Part shown: positions 12,158-24,500 of the stretch, piece after piece
How the letters are laid out: every line of letters begins with the position of its first letter
Numbering within the stretch: position 1 is the stretch's first letter
NCBI RefSeq assembly: GCF_963678635.1
Contig: NC_087065.1
Span: 46,440,381-46,504,380 of the forward strand
Direction of reading: 5' to 3'
DNA from: Symsagittifera roscoffensis
Lineage: Eukaryota > Xenacoelomorpha > Acoela > Convolutidae
Length of the DNA stretch: 64,000 nucleotides
The notes under the pieces: generated by a model
Database searches by the model: none
What the model was told of the DNA's origin: nothing
Seen by the model: only the letters and a program-made list of their open reading frames with translations
Translations under genes and position numbers: made by a program

Positions 12158-14382
12158 GTTTTGGGAACCCGCGGTTTTTTATTAAAGATGAGCAAACGTG
12201 CTCTGCTGTTGCGAGCTCTGATGATTATACAAATGTGTGTAGGAAGCTGTTTAGGATGTTTTTAAGCTCGCGTTTTTTAAGCTCGCGAGTAATTTAAATA
12301 TTCATAATAATGTCAAAATGTTTTTGAATATCAACAGCTATTAGTTTGTTTTAATTTTTTAATTAAGATCTTCTGAAACGTCAGAAAAAAATGTTTCTTT
12401 TTTGTTTTTCAAATTGCTTGTGCCGGAATTTTTGCAAATTATTTGCATTGTGTTTAGTAACAGTTTGACGCAAAACTTACCTGCAATTTATGAGGCCTTT
12501 GGAAGATTCGGGGTCATGTATCTTACTTACATTTTCGGGTGTCTCGAATATTCTAGAAGTTTGTAACCATCTTTACTAAATTCCGCCTCTCCGTTTAAAT
12601 TGAACAATTTTTAGATGCCAAAGTTAATCGGTATCGTTTTACAGAATGGCTTTTACAATCCAAAATTAATGACCAAGAAAGCATAAAGAGTAAGTAAAAA
12701 TGCCAGATTCATGCAGATACGGCCAAAATTCTAATCACTTGCTGGTTATTCATTAATAGATATGATTATAAGAACTGCCAAAAAATGACTAAACTTGATG
12801 TTTTAACAATAACGCATAAATTTAACGTCGCTTTTTCATTCTACCTGTATTAATGATAACAAACTGCAGAAGAATGAAACCGTCAAATTGGTTTCAACTC
12901 GTTTCTTAACTCGATTAATTAACGAGTTTCTTAACTCTGTTCGAAGTTTTTAAGAGCCAGCTAACTTTTGGTAACGAATATATATCTAGCAAAAACTATT
13001 TAAAAATTTGAAAAGGCCACATATGACAATTGAGTGCATTGTTATGAACAAAAAGCAGTTTATGGCCAGATATAATTTAAGTTTCAGAAGATCAATTTTG
13101 ACTAGTATAATTTTTTCATGCTTTTTGCAGAAGAAAAAACAGCAATAGTTTTCTTTTTCTTAACTCGAAACTTTTAGTTTTTTTTAAGAAATAGGTGGTA
13201 TCTGGGAAAAGAAAGCAGCAGAAATGCGAAAAAAGTTCGGTTTAGGGGAAAAATGGGAAAAAAGCAGGTTAGAAAAACTAGTGCACACTCCAGCCCTTAT
13301 TACGTCACCTCGAATGTCGGGTAAATTAGATCCACTAAATTCGGAATTCCAGGTCATATATACCACAATTGATGAAAAAATTGTTCATTAAAAATGATCA
13401 ACTTCAATTTTCTCATTCATAATTCAGGAAACGCGAATCACTTATAACATGACACAAATTTTCATATCAAATTAATTGATATCGAATTGTCGCTTTCTTG
13501 AATCAAATGTTCTAGAAGAGAATGATTTTAAATAGAGATTTTTTAAAACTCTGCCTTTTAAAGACGGTAACACAACCCGGACATGGTCGCGCGATGGTCA
13601 TAATTCATAAGTCACTCAGCAAGAAATTGCAATCACAACAGCCCAGACTAAACGTGATTATGCTTTTTGATCCCACATTACTAGGTCAAAATAAGTATTT
13701 TGTGATTTGAAAGCAAGTTCGACAACAGGCAAAAAAGCCAGTTTGTCGCGGAATCGTTCACACATGCGTCGTTGCGGAAACGGGAATTTTTCGTAGCGGA
13801 TACAATTTTTCACCCCGCTTTTAATTGCCTTTTACATCAAAAAGAAAATTTACTAAAAAGGAAGAAATATTTTGAAAAGTCTTTCAGTTTTGTTTTTGAT
13901 ATTTTAATTTTTTTGTTGAGTTTTTTAATTCATTCAATTTGCTAGGAGCAATCTGTGCTCTTACCACAATATCTGTATGTTTTTGGTTTGGTTTTTGCCT
14001 AAAAACAGAAAATTTCTCTGCAAAGTTCTCAACTGAATTTTTGAGCATGCAGTTGAAAACGCAGAACTGAATTCTTACCTAAAATTAGCCAGGCTTTATT
14101 GTTCTCAGATTGTTTCTTTGTATATAAAATTTTGAGGGTGCTCGAAAGAATAATTGCTCCTGGGGGGGGGGGGGGGTGATCGTTTCTGGATCTACGTGAC
14201 TCTGCCGGATGTGCAGGCCATTCTAACATGACACTATGGTATCCAAATGGTTTTTGTAAGCATTGAACGTGTAACACAAAACATATACGTGTGGCGAATT
14301 ACGATTATCTGAAAATAATTTCCAAATTAAGTTGAAGTAAACTATTTGGTCCTAGTGTTATGAATTTTAAAGAAAGAGACGG

Positions 14383-14735
14383 AATATTTGTGCTCAGGCT
14401 GGATTTTGCTATGGACGAACTCAATCTTTTTAACTGGCCATTTTTGAACTAAATTTTCTACACCAATTTAAAACAAATTGGCGCCCTGAGTATAAACTTT
14501 AAAACAATATTTAATACCTTTGACTTTTTCGACAATTACTTGGGTTGAAAATTGCCATCTTTTGGTTAAACTAGGACAAGTAACCCGAAAATTTTTTCGT
14601 GCTTCAAACACATATGCGGCTAATAAATCCGCTCTTAAATTGTTCTAAAAAGGAGTGATTCCCAGTATTTGTTGTAACTTATATGTCACTAAACGCCTAG
14701 GACTTCACTTTGGTTTTGGTATAGCGTGTAGGGGA
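14383..14735 (+). repeat. Helitron-like family fragment (5-prime part)
   Basis: GACGGAATATTTGTGCTCAG at 14379 and the following interior match the family up to TATAGCGTGTAGGGG. The hairpin end is missing. Confidence 0.45.
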
Positions 14736-15404
14736 ATGTTTTCAAAAAAAATAAAACAATGTTTGTTTTTGAGTTAGTGAGTTAAAACAAATTTTCACGC
14801 TTTTTTTTACGCATTATGAACTTTTCAAAAATAGTTTTTGAGTCTTTTTAATCAAAAACTATCAATATTTGCTAATTGTTTATTGAAAAAATATTCAAAA
14901 AATTAGTTTATAATAATCAAATAAAAATGAGTTTTTTAAAGGTTTTTTAATGCAGTTGGTTGCAAATTATACTTAAAAATACAGACTCACCTGCAATTAA
15001 AAACCCATTTTGAGTATTTTAAGATTCATACTATCTGCTCAATAAATGCTTTTTTTCAGATTACACACACTTTTTATCATGCAAATTTTATAAGCAAAAG
15101 TCAGGATAACCAGTTGCTGTGCAAGTTTTTAAAAAACCTTTTTCAACTGTGTCAATTTTTTTGTGCGAGGAAGTAAAAATGAACTGACAAAAATCTATAT
15201 ATTCGACAATCACAGAAAGTTTTTCGCAAATTCTGGCAACAATTTGTGTACAAATGATAAGAAAACAAAAAATCGCGGAAAATTTTAACAAAAAATCTAA
15301 AAAATCTGAAAGAGTGTAAGTAAAATTTAACTGCCTATCATTCTATAATAGGCAATCTAGCTCGCTTTGGTATCCCAAATTTTTGTTTCAGTTCTTTATC
15401 AAGC

Positions 15405-16330
15405 TGATTCATGACACCTTTGTGCGAGGTAAAATACATTGGAGACTCCTTATGAACAAGAGATTGCACCGTTTTCTTACATTTAAAAAGCGTTTTTGAG
15501 TTTTTTTTTCAAGAATAGAAAAACTATAAGTAAAAGGGATAAAGCTTTTTTTTCTAAGTAGCTAAAGCATTGGCTGTTTTCAAAATAAAGCTGTTTGTTC
15601 TTGGGCTGCACTAATATTTTTTGCCTACTTTTTGAGATGCTTTGATTTTGTTTCGTTGTTATTGAGGGAGTGAAAGTTTTCTTTTTGTCAAAATTCATTT
15701 GTTTTCAGTGTTTTTTGATTCCCGTAAATTAATGAGTCATTTGATGCTGAGGTTAAAGCACAAACTAGAGAAAAGTTTAATTATTTTGTTGACCTGAGAA
15801 TAACTAAGTTTTCTAAAAGCTGTATATGATTGGCCGTGTCGCAAACTTTGTGGGGATAAGAAAATAATTTTGCGTTATTTTTGTAATTATCCCGCTGAAG
15901 TGACACTACGGCATCAACCAAATTTTAACAATTTCTGAAGCAAAACTGTGCTTTCTATTGTTTGTTTTGATTCAAAAGAGTTGTATATGATAGACCGTGT
16001 TGCAAATTTTATTGGGATTAAGAAAAATATAGTGCGTTATCTTCTTATTTATCCCGCTGAAGTTGGATTGTTCCGATAAGTGTTACTACGGCATCAATCA
16101 AACCTGAATAAACTTTGAAGCAAAATTGTGCTTTCTATTGATATTTTTGAATCAAAAAATGTTCTCAACAAAATCATGTAAATTAGTTTATCAAGTATTT
16201 TTTGGAAGTAAAGAAATTAATCTGCAATTTTCTGTCGTATCATTATATCTACTTTTATGACAGGTAAATTTTTCTAGAGTATTTCAATAAACTGAAAATC
16301 AAGCTTTTCCGAAATTCTTTTTTTATAATA
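15405..16330. repeat. Diverged segmental duplicate, copy 1
   Basis: Shares an ordered series of blocks with 17340-18110: AACTCCTTATGAACAA-like, AGATTGCACCGTTTTCTTAC, TGAGTCATTTGA, CCGTGTCGCAAACT, ATCCCGCTGAA. Inside, a ~161-bp piece is itself tandemly repeated (about 15820 and 15980). Confidence 0.65.
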
Positions 16331-17339
16331 AGTCGTTCAACACCGGGTTTTTTTGTTGATTCTTAAAATCAGGAAAACGTAATTAAAGTACGCAAAAATT
16401 TTAGCCATCATTTCAATTGGACTTGTAAACAATGTTCGCATATTTTATCGTCTCTCTTTGGTCACGAGGGTTTTTTCATTTTTTCATCTAGTCTTTCTTT
16501 TTTTTGAAAATAATAACTGAACTTTTTGACCTCTCTTTCGTTCTCTTCAATCTTATCATAATTGTTTGTTTTCTTTTTCTAAAATTCTATAAATTGGCTG
16601 GGAACAATAAACATTTGATGTTTTACTAGTAAAATTTTGTATAAGAGTAGTTTTAAAAGCATGTTTTAAGGCTAACAAACGAAAAACGATAGTAATGAAC
16701 ATCATTTACAACCATTAAATTATTGCCTAAGAAACACTCATGAGACTTTCTGATCCATTTTCAGTCTTCTCTGAGCAAAAAAAAAACAAAAATTGGTTCC
16801 ATCACTTCATTATTCAGTTTCTCAACAAAATCTACCGATTCTGAAAAAACGTAAAAAAGTGTAAACCTTTTTACAAAACGAAACATAAAGGAACTACTAA
16901 AAATAATCCGTTGAAATGTTCTAATAAACTTTCTGGGGTATATTATGCTCATTAGGTCTTCACTGATCAAAATCAAGTCAGCTTAGAAATGTTGGTTTTT
17001 TTTATTGTGTTGTTTCGGAAAATTTGTAAGGCGCATCACAGTTTATTTCATAATAATTATCTCAGCTGAGCGTTTTTTGTATTTAAATGCAGTGATTTTT
17101 TGGTTTTGTAAATTGCGCCGCTCGTTAATTTCTTCAATCTACTTCTTTGTTTTGACAGCTTACGTGGGTCCTCGTCACTTTTTACGTCGCTAAATTGTCT
17201 ACTGGCAAAACTTAGACAATAATTTACTTCCATTTTCAAAAACTCCATGAATGTGAACTTCATTAGACGTGTACAACTTTTTTATGTTTCCCGTGCTAAT
17301 CTTAATGAGTCACAATACTTCGTGAAAAAAACTCTTTAT
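16331..17339. other. No supported gene between the two segmental duplicates
   Basis: AT-rich spacer. Short open frames on both strands have no recognisable domains. Confidence 0.5.
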
Positions 17340-18110
17340 GAAGCTAATTCATGACACTGACACCTATTTGTGAGGTAAAAGACAACGAAAACTCCTTATG
17401 AACAATAGATTGCACCGTTTTCTTACATTTATTAATAGTTTTTTGTATAAAACTTTTTTTGAGTTTTTCCCGAGAATAGAAATGCTCTAAGTAAATACCA
17501 AATGATTAAAAACTATTTCTTCTATGTAGCTAAAAGATTGCCTGTTTTCAAAACAAAGCTGATTGTCGTTGCCCTTCAGTAATAGTTTTTGTCTATTTTT
17601 CTAGAGGCATTGTTTTTGTTTCGTTGTTATTGAGGGAATTAAAGTTCAGTTTTAGTCCATTTTCAGTTGTTTTCAGTGTTGTTTGATGCTCTGAAGCTAA
17701 TGAGTCATTTGAAGCTGAAGTTAAAGCACAGCATTGAGAAAAATTTGAGTTATCTTGTTGATCTGAGGATAACTACGTTTTCTAAAAGTTGTATTTGATT
17801 GACCGTGTCGCAAACTATTTTGGGGATAAGAAACATATGTTGCGTTACTTTTTTTATGATCCCGCTGAAATCGGATCGTTTTGATAAGTGGCACTACGGC
17901 TCAACCAAACTGAAATATTTTTTGTGCTTTCTATTGATTGTTTTGATTCAAAAAATTTTCTAAGCAATATCATGAAAATTAGTTCATCCAATTTTTTTGG
18001 AAGTAAACAAATTGAACTGCTGTTTTCTGTCTTATTATTAAATCATCTTTTACAAGCAGTAATTTTTCTTTAGATTTTTTCAACAAGCTCGAAAACGAGC
18101 TTTTCCGAAA
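17340..18110. repeat. Diverged segmental duplicate, copy 2
   Basis: Partner of 15405-16330, same orientation, start-to-start distance about 1.9 kb. It has a single copy of the piece that is doubled in copy 1. Confidence 0.65.
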
Positions 18111-18398
18111 CTCTTTCGAAATAAATCGGTCAATAAGCCGCTTCGAAATAAGCCGCTTGTAAAACTGAGTTTCTTCGGTTCATCAGACTGCAATAACGTC
18201 TTTACAAATCTCCTTTCCATACAGATAGTAATATTGTAACCAGCCATTTTATTTCTAATATTTCCGTCGGTTTTTCTTGAATTGCGCGCGCAGCTCCAAG
18301 TAATGGTTTGAAATTTTTTACAAGCAACACCGAGCTCCACGAATACACAAGATATCCGATTTGAGCAAAGTGAGCCCAAGATCGTGACTAATAAATCA

Positions 18399-18500
18399 TT
18401 ACAACCTGCTTTGCGTCAAAGTTAAAGTTTTCTCTGGACCACTGAAGCTATTCGTTTGTAAATCGTGGTAGAAAACATTCATTTTTCCTCCAGTGCAAAA
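18399..18500 (-). CDS. Possible basigin-like last exon (cytoplasmic tail and stop)
   Basis: A pyrimidine-rich acceptor (CTTTTCCACCCCTCTTGCAAAG) in the needed phase 0 opens 33 codons ending L-T-L-T-Q-S-R-L and a TAA. No clear AATAAA follows nearby. The tail has no recognised similarity beyond being short and polar. The choice rests on phase, acceptor quality and position only; the candidate exon at 9346-9235 has the same phase and is an alternative. Confidence 0.3.
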   Translation of the reverse strand, partial: FCTGGKMNVFYHDLQTNSFSGPEKTLTLTQSRL

Positions 18501-21500
18501 CTTTGCAAGAGGGGTGGAAAAGCTTTGATGTTTTTTTGTTCTTGCTCTATTTCGTTTTTTTAAGAGAAAATTTTTTTTGAGATAATGTTGTGGCAATTAA
18601 GTGTGTAGGTTTAATTTTGCATTGATTACCACTTTTACACAAAAAGATGCCTTCTGAAAGCGCTCATCCCTCACAACGGATGCTGCCATATCTACGGAAG
18701 ACATACTTCCTCTGCAGTAATGTTGCTCACTTCATTCTGTCTTTTTGTGGGAAACCCAATGGCATCCCGAGCCAAGGTCCGCGACTCACGTTGCGACCAT
18801 ATTGGGTCGTGGAAACGGATTTTCTTTCGGCGACCTAAAATCCATTCTCCCGTAAGAGACACAAAGTCGAATAATGGGTCACACAAAGTGGCAGCATGGG
18901 TTGATCAAAGTCACAATATGCGTCGCGCAAAGTCGAAACATCGGTCGCTTTTTCATTAGTTTTTTTTTCGGTTGAAACGCTTCTTGGCAGAAAAAAATCT
19001 CGATTCAAACACAGTCCAAGTCGTATTCTGAATAAAATTTTTATTGGTTGGGATACTATGGTCGAAATACTTTTCCTTGGTTGAACGTAGTCAAAACATA
19101 AACGCCTTGGGTCGGATTGGTCGAAACATATCGAGCTTGGGTCGAGTTGGTCGAATCATCAAATGCAAACCTCGACCCGGGTCCCCCAGATTCGCCCAAT
19201 TCGCTTTGGTCACACGAAATTGCAACATATTGGTTTTGATTTGCGCAAAGGCGCAGAATGCTTTGTTTTTTAGTCGGTTTTTTAGTTTTCAAAGTCGCGC
19301 AAACCTTTCGGTCGCGCAAAGTTGCAACATGCCTATTTTGAGTTGCAATGATCGCACCATACCTTTTTTAGGCCGCACATATTTGCAAACTGTTTTTTTT
19401 TGGGTCGGGAAATGTTACGCAAGCATTTAGATTGCGCAAAGTTGCAACATATCCATTTTGAGTCTCAGTGATCACAACATATCTTTTTTGGGTCGCAAAG
19501 TCGCAACATATCTGTTTTGGGTCGGACGAATTCGCTCAAATTTCTTCGGTCGCACAAAGTGGCAACATGGCCATTTTGAGTCGCAATGGTCGCAACATAC
19601 ATTTTTAGACCGTGCAAATTCGCAAAATATTTTTTTTGGGTCGGGCAAAGTGACGCAAACATTTCGGTGTTGTAAAGTCGCAAAATACCCCATTTAAGTC
19701 GCAATGGTTGCACCATAACTTTTTTAGGCCGCGCAAAGTCGCAACATTCCCAGTTTGAATCGCAATGGTCGCAACATACCTTTTTTGAGTCGCGCAAAGT
19801 CGCGCAAATTTTTTTGGTCGCACAAAGTCGCAACATAAGATTGTATCCTAGGAGTATCGCAGTTTTCAGTTTGTTCGTGCAGAAATTTGAACTCATTTTT
19901 TGAAATATTCTAACGATCCGCCATCCCCTAGCACAAATTTCGGATACGACCCCGATAAAAAACAGCTAAGCTGTTTAGGAAACAATCAACTTAAAATTCC
20001 CACATTCATCGTGCAGTTCTATCAAAGAGAGCACATCGAGAATTTCATAAATGAAACCCAAATATTATGAATTCAGTAGAAATTCTTTTAAACCATCAAT
20101 AACTTCTTAACAATATGAACAATATGAAATTATGAGGTTCTTCAGCACCAGTTTCATGTCTTCAATCTGAACTGTCGCTACGTTGTCTCTGAAACATCTC
20201 AGCATTTTGGTTTTTTATTATTATTAACAAAAATAAAGATAAGCGGTGATGGAGTTGTTTTGAAGTACCAGCAAGTCGGCACAATACGCCGCAAAGTGCA
20301 TTTGGGTGTAAATTTTTCTAGATGATGTCATAATTAAGTCATTTTTTTTCAGGTTTTAGGCAAGGTTTCTTCCACATTTGACATTTTGGAGAAATATGTT
20401 TCGTAGGTTGAAATTTCTTTGTTTGCTGACAAGTTTGAACAAACCCAAAATTTCTCTTGACAAAAATTTTGTTTTAAGAAGAAAATGGATGGGCTTCAAA
20501 AAACTTACGAGCTTCAAGGCTACAACAGTAATTATTTGTCTTTTTGAACGCCAACCTACTTTTGAATGTCTTTCGTAGATGATGATTGCAATCGAGAAGA
20601 AGGCTACTTGGAGTACCAGGCCGAAGAACGGCCAAACAGCCGAATATTTGTCTAAGCACAAAACCAATTAGAGTTGATAGATTTTTTGCCTAGAGTACCA
20701 AGTTAAATGTCTCAAATAACTATAGGCTCTCAATTAAACTTTCGTGATTTTTATGTTACCTCATCCATCGATACTTATTTACAAAAATCAGTCAAAACAT
20801 ATCGGTTAAGTTTACTAAAAAAAAACACTCGAAACAGCGGTTAATTATGGTCTTGGCAAAAATCTTCTTTGAAAAGAAGGCAAAATATGAATCTCATATT
20901 TGCTGCAGCAGCTACTGATATCAACTCGAAACGATTTTTTGAGCGAGTCAAAAAAATTTAAACACATAGAGGCTTCTTTCTAAATAATCACTCCTGTCAT
21001 GATGAAGGAGGAACTGACTCACCGATAACTTTGACCTTGAACCCGAAAACTCTCCTGGCGAAGTCATTCTCAACCACACATAAGTAGTCTCCTGTATCGC
21101 CTGCCTCTGCGTGGGGAATGAGAAGGGAGGTGTCGTTGTAGAAGAACTGGACTCGTCCTGATTCCTCTTCTGAGATTTGTAATTCCTGAAAACAAGACCT
21201 ACTTCCTACTTATTTACGCGCTGATTCGACGAGACCCGAATTAAATTGCTCTCCCCTTTCTGATTTATGTTGCATAAACACCAATGCTTGTCCAGTTGAA
21301 TTTGATTTAAATTTACACATTAAAAAAAACAGAACTGCATTCAAACAAAAGTTTCTCAATCTTTTCAGGAACTAAAAAGCACGTTTTGTGAAATTTAAAA
21401 ACTTTATTTCATTATCAGATCTACTTAACAATCCCCGCCCTCCTAATGTATCTACTAAAGAATCTCCACCCCTGTAAATAAAAACAGTAAATCCGCACAA

Positions 21501-24500
21501 AAATCTTGTATGTAAATTCGAATTTTGCTGCATTCTGATTGGTCGAAAATTCGCTGCAACAATCTCCCCCTTTCTTGAAAGGGGGATTGTTAAATAGATC
21601 CTCATTATTAACAATTGAAAATTTTCCAAAGATTTTTCTGGTAAAACGTGGAAACTCTACCAATGCAATTTTAGAGTAATAAATTTCAAAAGTAATACAT
21701 TTAACAGTGCTTGATAAATAAAGACGACAGGCCATTAATACGACAAGACATCAGGCCGACAAATAAGAGTTATTACAGGTGAAATGGGCAATTTGATTTA
21801 AAGCGGTTTAAGTTTCTCAAAAAAACAATGAAGCAGAATTGCGAGTAGCAGAATTTCGTATACAATGGAGCAGAATCTTAAAGTCTTACCAAAAACGGTT
21901 GTTTTCTAAACGGCTGTCGTCTTATTTGCCGGTCACCAACTTAAGTACAAAAGATCAAGAGCCATTAGTTCCTCTCTTCTTCATCCCCCCTACATAAAAA
22001 TAGGAAACAGAAAAAGGAGTTATTGCCTCGACTCTACTATCATCAAAAATGCATCCTACCCGGGTTGAGGTGCTCGACTCATGATTCAAACGAATGATTC
22101 GATGTCCGTTTTCGACTTTTTCAGTCGAACGATGTCCAATTTCGACTTCATGAGTTGAACAATTACCGGACATTTTTCGACTTTGTTCGACTTTATCGGG
22201 AATTAGCAGAAAAGTCCTAAACTACAACGAAACTCGGACATCATTTGACTGTTTCTGTCAAATCATGTTTCAAAACCTCAACCTGGGCAGCCACAAAATA
22301 TAATAGAAAATGCCACAAATTGAGCATCGTAGATTCGTGTAGCCCGAGTTGTGTTGTTGGACTTACGTTTCAATCAAAGAGACCAAAAATGGCTATGTTT
22401 CGACCGGTTCATTTAAAAGTGGCAATGTTTTGACCGACTCCACCCAATTTTGTTATGTTTTGACCGACTTGATTAAAGAAAAATTGGCTTCGATTGTGTT
22501 TGTTGTCAGCTAACTATGTTGCGACCGGCTCGACCCAAGCTGGCTATGTTTCGACCGACTCTACCAAAGGATAAAGTGTTCGACAGTGTTTGAAGCAAGC
22601 CAATTAGTTTTGAACGGACTCAGCCAAATGAAAAATTGATCGATCGCAGCCCATTATTTTTTGATTGACTCGAGGAAATTATCGGTGTTTTGAACGTCTC
22701 AACTAAACAAAAATGTTTTCAACTGTAATCGACGCAACTGAGTGTTAAAAAATTCCTAAAATTTCTGTTTAATGAATCAATCAGAACTGAAAATAGGGGT
22801 AAAAGGCCAATGCGGAGACGGTGTGACATTCCAGACCAAAGCGTAGACAGCGCGATTTCCCAGGCAAAGCGGAGGCAGTGCGCCTTTCTAGACCAAGGCG
22901 GCGACGGCGCAATTTTCCTAACACTTATCTCTATAGCTGCTATTACTTTCGTGGATTCACAACCGAAACATACATAACGATATTGATGAGGTTTGCACAT
23001 AGGTTCTCGTAGTTTCCTCATTTATCAGCTGCAAAAAATGCTTTTGAATTTATAATTAAAACGTTATAATTAACTGGCTAATAGGTGAAATAATGACCAA
23101 ATGATAATAAAAACCGATAGTTATTGAAAGCAGTCTCGATATGAAACTTTCTTCAATTGATTTTTTTTATTCAGTCCAGTTGAATTGATATTCATAGATC
23201 ATTTGCCGAGCTAAGTTGAGCCCAACTTTTACCAAGTCCTTTTTGAATTATTTTTTCTACTCCAAGGTTGCAATGTAAGACTATATGGCTCTCAACCTCT
23301 GCTTCAGTTCTCTAAAGATAAGTTTTCTCCCAATTATTAGTAAGGTGACCAGTTCATATCTCCGGCGTTTTCTATGCAATTTTGTTGTCAAAAAGCCCAA
23401 AGGTCAACTGTACAAAAACCTTATCTGACCTCTCAGTGATAAAGCATCTTGTTTTATTTTTTGTCGGGTTTTGGAAGGTGTAAATTTTGTTCTTTTTCCG
23501 GTTTTTAGTTTTAACAATCTTCAATAACAATCGATTGTCTCGTATTTGACAAGCAAAGAGTGTGGTGCACCTTTTCAAATGTTTTTTAACGATACTTTTA
23601 AATATATTTTGAAAACAGTCGATTCGAGTATAGGGGACCAAAAAAAACTGGAAGACGTAACTTTTACCGTTTAATTTTGGGTCTTATCTTTGAAAAATAA
23701 AATTTTTCGGGCGAAATTCTCCCGAAGCAAGCTAATTAAGAGTCTTAATGTTGTTTTTGATTGCTCAAAACTGTACAAAAATCTTTTCTGTCCTCTCAGT
23801 GAAAAAACATCTCGTTTTTTTGTCGGGTTTTGGAAGGTGTAAATTTTAGTTTTTTTTCCGGTTTTTAGTTTTAACAATCTTTAATATCAATCGGTTGTCT
23901 TATATTTGACAGACGAAGGGTGTGCTGCGCCTTTTCAAATTTTTTCTAACGGTAACTTGAAATATATTTTGAAAACAGTCGATTCGAGAATAGGGTACCA
24001 AAAAAAATTGGATAACGTAATTTTTTGGTTTAACTTTGGGTCTTATCTTTGAAAATATATCTTTCCGGCGGAATTTTCCCAAAGCAAGCTGATTCAAAGT
24101 CTGAATATTATTTTTGATAGCTCGAAACTGTACAAAAACCTTTTTTGTCCTCTCAGTGAAAAATATCTCGTTTTTTGTCGGGTTTTGGAAAGTGTAAATT
24201 TTAGTTTTTTTTTCCGGTCTTTAGTTCTAACAATCTTTAATATCAATCGATTGTCTTATATTTGACAGACGAAGAGTGTGCTGCGCCTTTTCAAATCTTT
24301 TCTAACGATAATTTGAAATATATTTTGAAAACAGTTGATTCGAGAATAGGGTACCAAAAAAAACTGGAAAACGTAATTTTTTGGTTTAACTTTGGGTCTT
24401 ATCTTTGAAAATATATCTTTCCGGCGGAATTTTCCCAAAGCAAGCTGATTCAAAGTCTGAATGTTATTTTTGATAGCTCGAAACTGTACAAAAACCTTTT

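Larger units (their letters stand above)
9360..15400. other. No supported gene
   Basis: AT-rich sequence with two Helitron-family remnants (12090-12157, 14383-14735), a G run of about 14 at 14162 and GGATTCCG motifs near 10870-10925. Open frames are short and lack splice or codon support. Confidence 0.5.

Noticed and set aside
18080-18379. Minus-strand 99-codon frame that might be a basigin tail exon
   Set aside because: It has no acceptor in the needed phase and part of it lies in the segmental duplicate; 18500-18399 fits better.
19465-19896. Cys-rich 143-codon minus frame
   Set aside because: It follows the TCGCAACATA minisatellite exactly; an artefact of a repeat lacking stops.
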